DNA from: Blasia pusilla
Taxonomy: Eukaryota > Marchantiophyta > Marchantiopsida > Blasiales
DNA length: 64,000 nucleotides
Direction: 5' to 3'
Assembly (NCBI GenBank): GCA_050084515.1
Contig: CM114273.1
Location: 5,890,001 to 5,954,000 of the forward strand
Numbering within the stretch: position 1 is the stretch's first letter; every line of letters begins with the position of its first letter. The position numbers were made by a program, and so were the translations under genes. This document shows positions 48,204-61,500 of this stretch, one piece after another. A model generated the notes under the pieces. It worked only from the letters and a program-made list of their open reading frames with translations, was not told where the DNA came from and did not search any database.

Positions 48204-51200
48204 AAGAGGAATTATTTCCCCTTTTCAAATTGTATTTTTCAATCGAGGAGAGGACGGAGAAAGGGAATAAATTAAACAAGGGAGGGGGGCTTCATTTGGA
48301 CTGTTTTTAGGTATGAAATTTCAATAGGAGAGGAAAGAGGAGATATGTAGTAAAATTTCAATAAGGAAAGGAGATGGAACAAGGTAGAGGAAAAAATCAA
48401 CCTTCGTCTAATGCTTGTCATTCGTTTGAAAAGAGAAGGATGGGGTATGATGAAGGCGAGAATATTAAAAATAGGATTAGAAGGACAAAGATAGTGAACC
48501 CTTTCCAAATGGCTGGAGCGGGCCCTTCTGGCTCAATCCATCATATGGGCATTAAAAAACTACTATTTAAGCTATTAGACACAAAACAAAAAATCACATG
48601 TGCTATGTATCTCCATCCGAAATTGTAATCTAAGAAAGTTTCTAATTAATATACTTATTTGAACTTAGAAATAGTGTAGCAATGAATAATCCTTCATTGT
48701 TCCAAAGGTTGGATTTGTCTACCTTAGCATGTTCTTAGGTTTGTGCCCATGTGCAATACACTCTTCCATCTATATTGTCTTTTCAATGTGTCATGCATTC
48801 ATGTACATATCTTGTCTCTATTTTTCTTTGTTGATCTACGCATGTATTTCATCATTACTAGTCGACAAATTGTACATTATCCACAATCAAAATTTTACTC
48901 CCGACAAGATTTGGATGAAGTTGTGGAGCGATATGAGAAAGTGAGGGAGTGAACTTCCCAAATTGTGTCTTCGAAAATTTGAGATGGGGATCCATTATGA
49001 AAGTAAGAGTGGAGAAGTAGATCGCTCCCTTCTAAAATAGTTGATTTAAATCCCATTCCAAAACAAGTTATTTAAGTCTTCTTTCTCACAAAATACCATC
49101 TCCAACCATCTTTGAACTACAAACCATGCTTTCATAGCTAGAAGAGAACCAAAAAAATTTCTCCAAGATGTCTATAAATTGAAATGAGACGGACACTTGT
49201 CAATGACTTGATAGTAAGAACATAAAGAGAATTTTCTTACTCTTGATTTTCTTGTCGCTTAGTTGCATATGTATTTGATCTACTAAAATAAATGTTGATA
49301 TTGTCATGACTCATTAGATGTCTTCTACTTGACCTTTTTGTGAAATTTGAGTCTCCTTGCCACGAGAGTGGATTTCACTAAAATACAACCTTCAAGAAAG
49401 GTATAGAGAGATTTCCCTTGTACATTTTGAGATAATTACTATTAAACTTCCCACATTGACAAATCCTTCACATTAATGGATATAAATCTATGAACATAAA
49501 CTTTGTGGAGTGAAGTGCGGAGACGGATTGGCAGGGATATGGGAAATGGAAGGGCATGAGTGCGGGACACAAGATGCAAGAAAAAATTTCCCTTGGACAT
49601 GTGTGTCTCGTAAACACGGACCACGTGCAACCTTGGTGTACCCTCTTTTTCGTTTAGGTCCGGTGTAGTCTAGTGTTCTTAAGATCCCTTATTATATTGC
49701 TAATGGATTCCTCCATCTCCTTTTACTTAAATCTTGTTTTCTCCTCTTACAAGCCTTAGGATATATATATATATATATCTACAAAGTTACGGAAATTTGG
49801 ATTTTAATGTTTCCTAACCATATTATATTTAGTCTATTAGTAAAAAAATATTTCAAATTCCTAAAAATTAATGGAAGGATTGTGGTTAAATAGTGAAGAC
49901 TAGAGAAGGATGCCCAACACCCAGGTAATCCAATCATGCAAATAAATTGTTGTTATTTATAGAATTAAAAAAGTAGCACTCATTGGCTTGTCAACACATT
50001 TGGGAGTACTAATTGACATGTGTAACATGTCTTGTAAGCAACTTGTGAAAAAAATGAATGAAATCCAAGCACGACAACATCAATTATGATGGACGATATG
50101 ACAAAAGTATATGCATTTTTGTAAATTAAAATAGAAATGCCTTCTCGAATTGGATTTTTATTTTAAGTTTTAGTTGATATTTTGTTAAAAAAATATCTTC
50201 AGAAAATTTTATTCTTCAAGGAGGGAGGGGGATTATGTTAGATCATTCACTATCACCTATGTGGATTAAAATAAAAAAATAAAAAAACTGACCTTCATGA
50301 CTTTTTTAAAAAATTGACATGGTAAAACTAATCCTACAAAAGTATTACTAGTAGATGAATAATCATATCCTCCTCTTTCCTCCCCACCTATTCCCTTCTT
50401 CAACTATAATATTGGAGAGCGCCCTTCATTTTTCAAACTCCTCTTTTTTTTTTAAGACTCACCCAATATGATCCTTTGATCTTGTCCTTGAACAAGTACT
50501 TGTCTTATCACAAGTATTTGTTCACTCTCCAATAATAATATATTCTCAAATAATAAGATAAATTTGGGTGTATATTCTTGGGAAATAAATTAGTTCAATT
50601 GATGATTTATATTTTTTTAAATATTCCAACACGAACTAAATTTATTCCATCCGATGCACATAAGAAAACCCTAAACAATGCTCACCGTATCTAAACCAAA
50701 CACGTGTAGCTGATGGGGATACATGACTCGTCCTAGATTTAACCAATCCACGAATAGCGTGGCAGCATAAACCCATAAGCTCTGAGCATGATCATCGTCT
50801 TCCTTTATAAAGAAGTGAGGGGGAACCCTGTAATGTTGGTCCTGTCATTTGAGATTAGGCTTGTGAAATGATATGTACCACTCATATTACACCAAGATCT
50901 GTTCGGAGTCTCTAAGACCTTGAAGAGAATCAGTTGAGCTATGATCACACCCTAACATCTTCATCGAATAGGCAGGCTCCACCGGCCGTGCTCAGAGTGG
51001 CAGGCGGGATCTGTTATGGTGCTTGTTTCAGAGGGTCGATGAGCGCTCAGTGCTTTTGCTGACCTCCCAGAGAGAAACGTTTGAGAGATGAACTCTGCCG
51101 CATTTTCACAGAGATCGATTGATGCTCGTTTCGGACTTACGCAGAGGTCTACATACTCTTCGACTTCTGGCAATGTGAAACCACTTGAGACGTCACTCCC

Positions 51201-53523
51201 GGTGCTTGGAAGCGAAGATTGTTATTCATTCGTTTGTGCTGAATTGAGAATGGAGAAATAATCCGGTATCATGATAACTGTACTCCTTGATTTGAACTGA
51301 GTGTCTTTTTTTGTCCATCTTCCATTTCACAATGTCGTGGAAATCTTGGATGGAAGTCTTGGATGACGAGGAGGAGCACGCTGTCGATTTTCAGGGACGA
51401 GTATCTCAGGAATGACTCGTTGGTTTGCGACTATACTAGAGTAAAAAAAATTGGACGTGGCCGTGCATACGCTTGCTATATATTCTCGACGAACTTGTCT
51501 GAAAGAAATTCAGCAATATCGGCTATCGCAATCGAAAATGTCTGATTTCCAGAACCTTGAGAGGTGGAGTATGCATGATAACTTCGCTGGAACGAGTCAG
51601 GGGGCAGCGGAGAGAATGTGCAGATGTAGTGGATTCTCTGCAGTCCTGATGGGAAATAAGTAAATTGTTTCTCCATCTCGTCATACTTAGATCTTCAATT
51701 CAAAGGTTAACGTTAAGGTAGAAATCTCGTCGACAAGTTTACGAGTTTTGAGGACTCCTACAGAAAAATTAAGATTCTTTTGATTTTCTCCTGAAATGTC
51801 GTCATTGCTGAAGGAGCGGTGGAAAGAATTGGACTAGATCGACGTAATACGCCGGTCGCTAACTACATTGGCACTAACTAGGAGAGTCGAGGAGATAGAT
51901 ACAGATCGATTGATGCAATCCAGGATAGCATGAGAGAGGCCAATTGCTAGAGGATAGCTTGTCTGTCTTCAGCAACATTGAAAACAAGTGTTCAGCACTT
52001 GCGGTGGATCTCAAACTACAGATGAGCTGCAGGTTCCTGGAAGATTTCTCAACATACGTACGTTCACATGATTCGATGTCATCAGTCTGATCAACGTAAT
52101 GTCAGCTGGCGTACATACCTCTTTCGCTCGGAAGAGCTGCTCCATCGATATTTTGCTCTAAGTCCTGTGTTGTAATATCGATCTAAAGCGGAGCACCCTT
52201 ATTCTAAAAGATCGCAAGCTTCGCGCCAGTAGGATACTGTGCGTGTGTCTTAAGTAGCATTCTTGAGAGTGAAGGATCTCAATCCTAACGAGTAAAGATT
52301 GGAACGCGTTTAAGAATCCTCTGAAGTCGTTGACTGAATGCTCTAAGGAATTCAAATAAGATATGTTGATTCACTTTTGTCGTAAGGATATAATGGACCG
52401 AGCTCTAGGCAGTGATGGGGTAAGTAGGAGAGCCTAGAAACGTTCACTAATTTCAATCGAGTTTGACAGTTACCAAAAACTCGTTACAAACTTACGCTCG
52501 GGAAATTGTCTTTGTAGTAATAAGTTAGATCGATGTTGTTGGTTTAAAGTTATCTAGACCTAGGACACATAAGTGTATACGAGATCCAATCCCTTTTATA
52601 CGTATGCTGGTAGATATTGCTCCTATCGTTCGCTTACGTATCTCGTTTAGGACAGAGACGAAGACATCCTTCCGACGAGATCTCCATCGTTCAGTGTGCA
52701 CTTTTTTCAGTTTGTAGGTTATAATGAATGCCTGTATACTGCAGAACCGTACTCTTTGCAACCGATCTGCAGGTGGAAAATGTGAATAATGCCTGTAGAA
52801 AACAAATAGAGAACACTGGAAGCTTCGACCTCTTCGAGGTATGTACTTACGGCTTGCAGCTGCGAAATGGTGCAGATTATGAGAGCCCTGCCGGATCGGT
52901 ACAGTCATGTTGGGGTATGCGTCTTTACCAGGTTCAGGCCTCTAAAGCTAGAAATTCCCTCAGCGGATGTACATTTGCAGCCTATTCTGGTAAGATTTTT
53001 GAAAGAATGAACACAATAATTATAGACGAAACTCGTGACTTTTACGGCTTCGAGGATTCTTCTTTCTGCAGGGCTCCGATTCGACGGGTTCCGGAGTTCA
53101 TGAGAACTGTTTCTGTAGAAGGAAACTCTAACTGGATATTCTACTTACATAGCAGTTGTTGGGTGAATATGATTGGCAACAGTTGTCACTTGAGACATAG
53201 TACTTACATAACAGTTGATGATGGAAATTGATTAGCAACAATCCTCGATATGGACAAGTAGTCATTTCCGCGCGCAATCGACCGAGTCCTCGATCGATTC
53301 GTCCATAGTTTGCATGCATCTAATCAGCAGTCGGGATCTAAGTTGGGTCTAAACATCGAACGGTATCCTATACAATTTCCTATCACGTCAGTGCCGTCCA
53401 GACTTTAATTAGCAAACGATCAAGTACGAGAACAAGTTGCTTTCGAGACAATTCGAACTCGATAAGATCACGCATGTACTCATGACCAAGAATTGATTCG
53501 GCTACTAAAGATGCGTTCTTAAT
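48204..53523. other. Intergenic DNA downstream of the lectin receptor kinase
   Basis: AT-rich repeat-poor sequence to about 50800, including an (AT)n run at 49761-49778, then base composition more like the GATC-rich flanks of the kinase gene. The largest open frame (52728-53231, plus) has no motif I recognise and is probably chance. Part of 53250-53523 should be the kinase 3' UTR. Confidence 0.4.
49761..49778. repeat. (AT)9 microsatellite
   Basis: An uninterrupted AT dinucleotide run. Confidence 0.9.
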
Positions 53524-55742
53524 TTAGCTTTCTATCGAAGATGCCGACTGGTCGGATACTATCGACCTCTTGGACGGCTGAGAGTTGAGACGAGGGAAGT
53601 CACCGGGTCCTACAGTCGTACTGTGATCATCCAAACTCGTCGTCGAGAAAGGCATGACGGCGTCCTGGACACGCTGCGGCTGCAGACCCCTGTACATATG
53701 GAAAGCTGCGGAGATGATGGGTTTCGAAGACGGAATGGAGGGCATAGCAACGCTACCTCCCAAAATCGCGACCACCTGGCGCATCCTGGGACGATCGTCC
53801 GGATTCGGATGCGAGCACAGGAGACCGAGGAGCAGCAGAACCTCCAGTTTCTTCGGATTGTAGCGGCCCTCCAGTCGCGGATCAACGACGCTCATCAGCT
53901 TTCCCTCCGCCAACTTTCCCCAGACCCAATCCGCGAGCGTCCTCTCATCTTCAGGCAGCCGACCGTTGTACGCCGCCCTCCCACAGGCGATCTCCAGTGC
54001 CACCGCTCCGAAAGCGAAGACGTCCGTCTTTTCCGTGAATTTCGCCGTGGCGGGCGCCTCCGGCGCGATGTACCCCAGCGTCCCGGCCACCATGGTCGTG
54101 GCAGGAGGCTCGTGACGATTGACCATGCGAGCCAAACCGAAGTCCCCCAGCATTGCATTGTAATCCCGATCCAACATGATGTTACTGGATTTGATATCAC
54201 GATGGATGATCTTCTGTCGCCAGCCTTCGTGAAGATAGTACAGGGCCTCTGCAGCACCCGCCACGATTTTATGCCTGAGAGTCCACGACAACACCGATCC
54301 TCTCGTCGGATAGAAGAGAGCCTTGTCCAAACTCCCGTTGGGCATGAACTCATACACCAGGAGGAACTTTCCCCTGTCACTGCACCAGCCCAGCAGCTTC
54401 ACGATGTTGCGGTGCCGCAGCTGGCTGATGATGGACACTTCCGCCACGAATTCCCTCACGCCCTGCTTGGAGTCCGTGTTCACTCTCTTCACGGCCACCA
54501 GCTGCCCCGTGCTGGGCATCACCCCTCGATACACGCTTCCGAACCCTCCTTGCCCCAGCTTCGATTCCTCGCGGAACTGACCCGTCGCCACGCTCAGCTG
54601 CTTGTACTTGTACCGCAACCCGTCTGCTATGCCCACCAGATCCAACTCCTCCAGCGTGTCGCCGCCCTCCGAGTCCGAATCCGCGGCGTGGCGGCTCCGT
54701 GTCCGTGTCCGTCTCCTCCAGCAGTAGAGGAAGACGCCGGAGAGAACGAGCAGGACCACCACTCCCGACGTGACTCCCGCATGCGCCATCAACGCGATCT
54801 TGCTCTTGCTGGAGCTCTTCGCGTCGTCGTCGTCGTCGTCGTCGTCCACGTCGAGAACGCCGGGCGGAGCGGCGGCGCCGGGGACCGCCGGCACGAGTGC
54901 GGGGAAACTGGGGAGGATTTCGAAAGTCCAGTTGTGGACAGTGTAGCGACTGACGTTCGGGAAGCCCGCGTTCGCAGCCGAGAATCCAACCCACACCGGG
55001 AGGTTGCCATCGAACACATCGGAAAGGTTTACCTTCTGCATGAGGAAGGCCTGCGCGGGTCGGGAGTCGTTGGGACTGATTCTCACTTCCAGTTTCGTGG
55101 ACGCCGAGTCGTACTCTATCCAGGCGAACACGCTGCGATTGTCCGCGAGTTTGACGTTCACATCCCACGCGTTCCCCACGAGTTTCAAGGACGTGATCGC
55201 ACGCACATCGACCCCGACATGGTTGTCGCTGGTTTCGCTCGGATCGGAGCCGCTACTGTCTCCCGTCACGTCGAACTCCACCGCCAGCGTCCTGCAGATC
55301 TCGTTGCCACTTTCCGGGTGAACACCCCGGAAGGACTCGCGAGACCTTCCAACGACGCAGTCTCGTTGAGCATGACGAACGCCATCCCCTCGCCAGCCCC
55401 GAAAGGCGATGGCTCGATCCTGAACGCGAATTCGGTTCGGAAAGATTCCCATCGGCTTTTCGCCTCGTCCTGCAGCGCTGTAGGTTCAATCCCGAGAGCC
55501 ATGCCCACGCGATTCGACTGATCTCGCCACGCAGCGTCGCCGGTTAACGACAGATCCCCGATGGGACTCGCGGTGGCGTTTCCCGCACACAGCAGGTTCC
55601 CGACATGTTCTTGCTGGTTACACTGGAATGACCGCTCTTGGGTTCCAATCGTGAAATTTGCAACTGAAGGTCTTGTCTCTCCGATCAAAAGCGTCGTAAC
55701 TGTCACGACCATCGACACCACGCTCATTCGAATCCGAAGCAT
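53524..55742 (-). CDS. L-type lectin receptor-like kinase, intronless, one-base frame disruption
   Basis: Two overlapping frames form one gene of 2219 nt, one base short of 740 codons. Frame 1 (55742 to about 55329) gives a signal peptide (MLRIRMSVVSMVVTVTTLLI) and the start of a legume-lectin domain (FRTEFAFRIEPSPFGAGEGM). Frame 2 (from ~55325) continues the lectin: LAVEFDVTGDSSGSDPSE, NHVGVDVRAI, VWVGFSAANAG, YTVHNWTFEIL. An octa-Asp stretch and one transmembrane helix (~314-338, SGVVVLLVLSGVFLYCW) follow. The kinase has GQGGFGSVYRG, VAVKRV (catalytic Lys), IIHRDIKSSN, GDFGLAR and YIAPEAPATAKFTEKTDV, so it looks catalytically competent. The product would be a plasma-membrane receptor for extracellular ligands, in the L-type LecRLK family of defence and stress receptors. 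The shift lies in a C4/G4 run. The gene is likely intact if that is an assembly error; otherwise it is a recent pseudogene. Confidence 0.88.
54823..54850. repeat. (GTC)n trinucleotide run encoding poly-Asp in the receptor kinase
   Basis: Eight Asp codons (GAC/GAT on the minus strand) stand just before the transmembrane helix, on the extracellular side. The run is likely prone to length change. Confidence 0.85.
55325..55328 (-). other. Apparent one-base deletion in the receptor kinase lectin domain
   Basis: The lectin sequence switches frame inside GGGG (minus strand). Upstream frame ends ...LASPSG, downstream frame resumes with HPESGNE. One more G would close the frame, and the total length is 2219 nt, a multiple of three minus one. 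Confidence 0.75.
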
Positions 55743-58450
55743 CGCGAGTTGGAGGCCGTGGAGGTCGTGAGTTCATCGATCCGCGCGTGGATCGATCGAG
55801 CGATCTCGGTCGACTTCCGAACTTCCTCCTCGCTCGATCGAGTTTAGCCGCCGCAGCCCGGAGCTCCGTGGGTTCGATGTCCCCCTTCTCGTCCCACTGC
55901 GACTTGATCGTACGGCTCCCCTCACGTTTCCCGATTGGCGATCCACGCTAGCCGGGGGGGGCATCCAATCGCAACAGTCAATCAAAGCTACCTCCAAAAC
56001 TGGCACCTTCTCCTTCCCACCGAAAGGCTTTCTTCTTTCAGGCTTCCTTCGCTTGCGTTCCCACCGACTCACTCCTCATGCTTAATAGGTTCCTTCGCCG
56101 CGTGCCGCTCAGAGACCCTACCTCCCACTTTTGGACGCCAAATCTAAGTATCTGATATGAACATGGGATTCCTCTCTCTCATTGCAGATAACGGTTCCTA
56201 TTCGTAGGCTTGGCTTGGCTCGTTCGCTAGGGCCACCTGATCGAGCTGACAACGCGACCCAAGCGCCTTCGCGGGACTGTGGAGTGTCGGAGTCACAGAT
56301 AGATCGACTGACTGATACTCACGGACTGAAACGTAAGGTCCCGGAGCTCGCGAGCGCGGGAGAAACGCCACGACGTGTCTGCGTTTACAGACAGCTCCCC
56401 GATTAGGCTCCACGCCTATGCGAGGTAGTCACGTCGCTCATAGCTCGATGGATGCGGAAGAGCCTCCTGGCCTGATTTTTTTTTTCCCCACAGGAGAGCG
56501 CAGGTAGCCGCTAGCGTCGGTACACCATAGCTCGATCGCCGTCGACCTCGAGCGGGAGTGCACAATCTTGGCCTCTAGCTACTGATAGATAGCTCGATGG
56601 AGCGCTCTTGCTCTGCACTCCGAAGAACCGACTACACTAAAACACATCATGACGTTGTAGTTAACATGCGTTCCAGACCGATCGCGGGTCGATCGACGGA
56701 CGGACACGCGCATGCAGCTTCGTTCCTACACGTGCATGAGTGCTTCGGATATGCTCGGAATCTATCCGTTCCCCTAAACGCTCCAAGTCTTCTGCTGCAA
56801 AACACGCTTATGGTGAAAATGAAATGGTTTTGCTTTCATTCCTAGGGGTTTTCTTCATACACGTCTAAATAGAAAAGGTCTCTTTAAAAATTGAGGTGGG
56901 TTTGTAGAACTCCTAATCTATTGAGAACCACGAATTTTTTTTAGGAACTTCACTAGCCTTCTTCCGATGAGAACTAAAATAAAAGAATACTAGTAGGTCA
57001 AGGTTAAACACAAAATATAAAAAAATTCGATAGAAGACGAAACATTTTCTTACTTTCCGATAGATACATGGTAGGTATAGAGGTGTTTGCACTATGTAAA
57101 TGAGGAATGGGGAATTGAGAAAGTAGTTAAACCCGAGGGTACACCCACGCAAGAGAAGAAGAAGAAAACATATAGGATTTAATTTCACCATCGACATAAG
57201 TAGTTTTTTACCTAGTGGCTACAATGTAAGAGAGAAAAGGAAAGATAATAGAGAAGAGGAAAGAGAGGATTTTGGAAGAAAAAAAAGTTGAAAGTTAAAA
57301 CCCAAGGAAACTTAATATGTTAAAATACTTTGGTGAGATTTTTATTTAAAATATTTCTATTTCTATTTTCCAAGGGGTAAGGGGACCTTCACTAGCTCTG
57401 CGGACTCTGGAGGGTGTCCACTCGTCTTCGCCCTCCTTCATACCCAATTTTTGGCGTGAATCTTAGTATTGGGGAAGCTCTCATCTCAAACGTGCACCCA
57501 ACTGCATTCACGTTAGTCTCACTTAGGTTCCCCAATTGAGACTCTTTTTTTCTTGCAAGATCTTTGAAAAATTTTCATTTTCTTCCCCTATTCAAAATTT
57601 CAACTTTAGATCTTTTCACTATAAAATTATATATTTTCTCTTTCCTCTTGAAAATGAAATATTATCTTCGATATGATAACAACAATTCGCATTAATTAAA
57701 CACTAATACGAGGCTCGAGACCTAAGCACGCAATCAAGAATGGAAAGCAACATGGAAGGCTGGAGAAAACAGGGGTTGGATTTCCAATTTCCACTAAACC
57801 AATTTCTTGTGAAAAGGTTTCCATCATTAAAAGGTGCTCTAGCAAATGGACTTTTTAGGTGCACTTTAAAAATGGACTTTAAAAATGCATAATTACGTGT
57901 CCTCTTTCTTGTGGTTCTTTCAATTCCTCTCACTAATGCTCAAACAATACGCCATTCCTCATTAATTTATACGCCCCTATTCTAGCTCACACTTTTAACT
58001 GGCTTCTTAGCCTATTAGAAACTAGCTATCTTGCCTCCCTCTCATTGCTACAAATTTAAGTTTATTATTATCTACCATACCAATGCACATACACCGTATA
58101 TAATTTGTCATGATATTCAAATTTTTAATTTTAAGACTTGATAATAATTCTCTAACATACATCTAGCTCCAAAGAGAACAATGCGACATTTTGATACTTT
58201 TAAATCCACCTAATAGAAATGAATAAGAATGCTTTATCAATGCAAATCTATCAAGGATGCATTTCTTTCAGTTGCTCCTCCTTCTACACATGTCGTTACT
58301 CCTTAAAAATATAGTTGGTCGCTCTAATCTACATTCTTAAAAAAAAAAAGAATGATTTTCGAATGGCAACACATGAGAAATCTCTAAGTGTACTTTTAAC
58401 CCATAATGCACAATGCATGGCATGAGCATTCACGTTACGTACGTCTAAGG

Positions 58451-58584
58451 TCGCGGGATCGCACGGTCCTAACTAGTTAGGGTTATATAAGGAGATTGGT
58501 ATTCAGGTGGCGTAACAGGCGTTTAGGATCGCAAGATCCCAACGGGCGCTAACTAGTTAGGGTTATATACGGAGATTGGTAAGG
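58451..58584. repeat. Two copies of a unit with the palindrome CTAACTAGTTAG
   Basis: Each copy reads GATCGCA, a short spacer, CTAACTAGTTAGGGTTATAT, then GGAGATTGGTA. The palindrome sits at 58469-58480 and 58549-58560, 80 bases apart, and each is followed by TTAGGGTTATATA. The second copy also contains GGATCGCAAGATCC, a short inverted repeat. Confidence 0.75.
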
Positions 58585-61500
58585 AGATTGAAACCAGAAC
58601 TATTAAACCAGAGCCTTGAGGGACCATGGATGGCCTTACTAGCGTTCTTTACGGGAAAATTTTGCTACGGATTCTTGTGTTTATTTTGGGTGATTCAAAT
58701 TTCTAGTGGTTAACTTTTTCCTATTCAAGATGCCTCTTTCACACTTAATTCCACGTGGACATGGTTTTTCTCCTGTGTGTCTGCCCTTGCGTAATGAAGT
58801 TTAAAACTTCTCCGCTTTTCAACGCATTTTTATTTAGTAATAGGATGCGGACGAACAAAGTGGCGAATATTAACCAATTACGTCCCGATGGGACATGCCA
58901 TGACACTGATTTGCTTTCTTTCAGTGAGTGCACTCTTTCATTCTTGCAGGATTTGCTGCGACCAGACAGCTGCGGACAGAGGCGGGATTGAATGAACGTG
59001 CTAGGAATCCCGGAGGTTGTGTACTGGCGACGTATACATGCAGGCGGAAGAAAGAATCGCTCAGTTGAATCGATCGCACGCACGAAAGAGTCCTGGCGAC
59101 GGAAAGAGCATGACGCGGAAGAGGTCGATCTATCGGGAATTAGTAGAAGTAGTTCACTTGCAGTTTTGGATGTGAATGTGATCTGCGGGAGATCTATCTG
59201 CATGAAACTGAGAAGTTGTGAGCACAACGGAGGCTTGCATGCGCGCATCGTGTAGCACTGTGAGTTGACTTGGAAGCGCTTTTGCATCTTTTATTAGGGT
59301 TTCGTGCACGAGCATGCAGTCATGTTGAGGCCGCCGAGTTTTATGGCCGCTTCAAACATTGCGCCTTGGCGCACGGCAATCGATCCAGCTCCCGTTCCAA
59401 CTTTGATCTCCACACTTTTTGCAAGATTCAAAATCCGCGAATTAACATGGAAACTCTATGGAAGTAGTTAAGTGCTGTTCATCGTACTGAGTTCTAGACA
59501 GGATCTCGATCGATGAAGCCGAATCTCGCGGGTTAATCGATCCGGGCCGGGCGTGCAACATGTTTCCCTAAACCCTAATTTCTCAGTTTCATGCAGATAG
59601 ATCACCGCGCAGGTGTCTTCTCCGTTCCGGAATTCCTGTAACGGAGATCTAGAGAGTCGATTCAACATCACATTTGTCGCCAGCAATCTCGATCGAGAGA
59701 GGACAATCCGGGCGGGGAATTCAAACATCCACGGCAGCCGCCAGGTCTGTAGCTGTAGCTTGAAGGAAAGAAACTATGCATGTATTCACTGTCAATTCAT
59801 AAGGAAGAACAAGCGTGTGCTGCTTCTGCTGACAGAAAGCGAAGGTCCGGCGGATCTCACGATCACATGTAGTACTATGAGTACAGTCATACTACTTTTC
59901 TAGTTCATCCGGTAGATCGGGAATGAGTTTCTTCGATCATAAAGCGCTCGCTAGTCAGCAGGCCCACGTAACCGGCAGACCCGACGCAGGAATCTATTGA
60001 CCGCGTGAACCTGCTTCTTTTTCCCATCATGGACGCAATTAATACCTTCCTCTCTCGATAGATTACTTAAAAATTCCTTTCCTTCTCAGAAAATCTAGGA
60101 CGAGAAGGTAGAGTCGATCGATCGGGATTGGTCGACCGCTGCGCACTATACATGTAAAAGCGCTTTCTGGACACATAAACATAGTTTATTACTCGTGCGC
60201 GGACCTGCACGAGTAATGCTAGACTTCCATGATCGGCGATCGAGTGTTCTACTCCCAGCGACGGGTGAAAATATAGATGTCGGATGGAGTGATATCTAAG
60301 GGATCTTTTTGCACCTTCAGCTTAGTGAACTCGCAGTTGAATTCTTGAGCTCGGCTTGCATACTACGCCAATCGCGATCGCCTGCACTTGTATCCGGCGA
60401 ATAAGTCGCGTGGAAGAGTTCATTCGCCGGATAGAAGTCTAGAAAGTGTTAGAAATATACAGCTTCTGGGATGTGAGAAAGTTTTGATGATCACATATGG
60501 CCATGCAGGAAGCGCGAGCGATGACCGATACGTTGTACAGAAATGTAAAACAAACAGAAAGCTTGTGGTCCTTGTGAATTGCCAGAATTTCTTACGAACT
60601 GTCACATACATACAAACGTCAATAGACCGGTAATCATTAATCTGTCAGTTGAGATCCTCATTTTTCTTTTTCTTTTCTTAGACTGTGCCCTGGTGCTTGA
60701 ATCACTTCCAACTTTTTGAAGTCTCGGACTCTTGAGACTTTCACTCTCCCAGATTTCGAAGTCGACGATACCGGTTGTGGCAAATCAGAATTATGTTGCG
60801 TATACATCACACACATCCATCAGAATTCCGAGAGTGGTTTGACGATTGGGAATCGATGGCAACCACTGCGGGACGTCCTTCGAATTTACCTAATACTTGA
60901 ATCTGCCTCGAATGAGCCAAATTTTATGCATCCATATTACCCCACTCCTCTAACCAAATCAATTCCTGCTCCTTCTGCAGCAAAAGCGAGACAGCAGCAG
61001 AAGTCTCTCCCCATCCATTCAAACTGGATCCCCACAGTATATGTCAGCGGTACTGTATCCATCGACCCATATCCAATTAAAATGAGTGTCGCGTGTGCAC
61101 TATCCTGGGCACAACTTCTTTATGAGCCAGAGGTCTACAACAATCCCCTGCCTTGGCCACGATCCAATTCAATTGCAAAGAGTCGGGTAGATTCCACACC
61201 AACGGTGCCATTCGTCGCCATTGGTTCAAGTGCAGTATAATGGTCCGGTTGATATCGCACTTTTGATCGATCCGGAATCCGAAATCCACTGCTTCATCTG
61301 CTCTCATCCGATAACTCTTTGTCGTACTTGCGAGGGATCGATCGAGCGCTCCCGTCTCCAGAAGTTACTGTACTAGTATGAGCTCATTCGTTGTCGCGGC
61401 TATTTTAGTGAAGAGGATGAAGTGTGAATTGCTAGGATTTCTTCCGGAGTGTTGAGCATGACAGCAAATCAAAAGAAGCCTGCGATCAGAGGCCGAAAGA

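Noticed and set aside
52728-53231. 167-codon plus-strand ORF with an ATG
   Set aside because: No motif, irregular composition, overlapped by a minus-strand frame of similar length, and near-repeats at its end; treated as chance.
53623-55521. 632-codon plus-strand open frame
   Set aside because: It is the antisense shadow of the receptor kinase gene; it has no domain, and its composition is typical of a reverse-complemented kinase.
58745-59287. 180-codon minus-strand open frame
   Set aside because: No recognisable domain and an overlapping plus-strand frame of similar kind; no splice context.
60716-61240. 174-codon plus-strand open frame
   Set aside because: It begins at a TTG, the first ATG leaves a short piece, and the sequence resembles no family I know.
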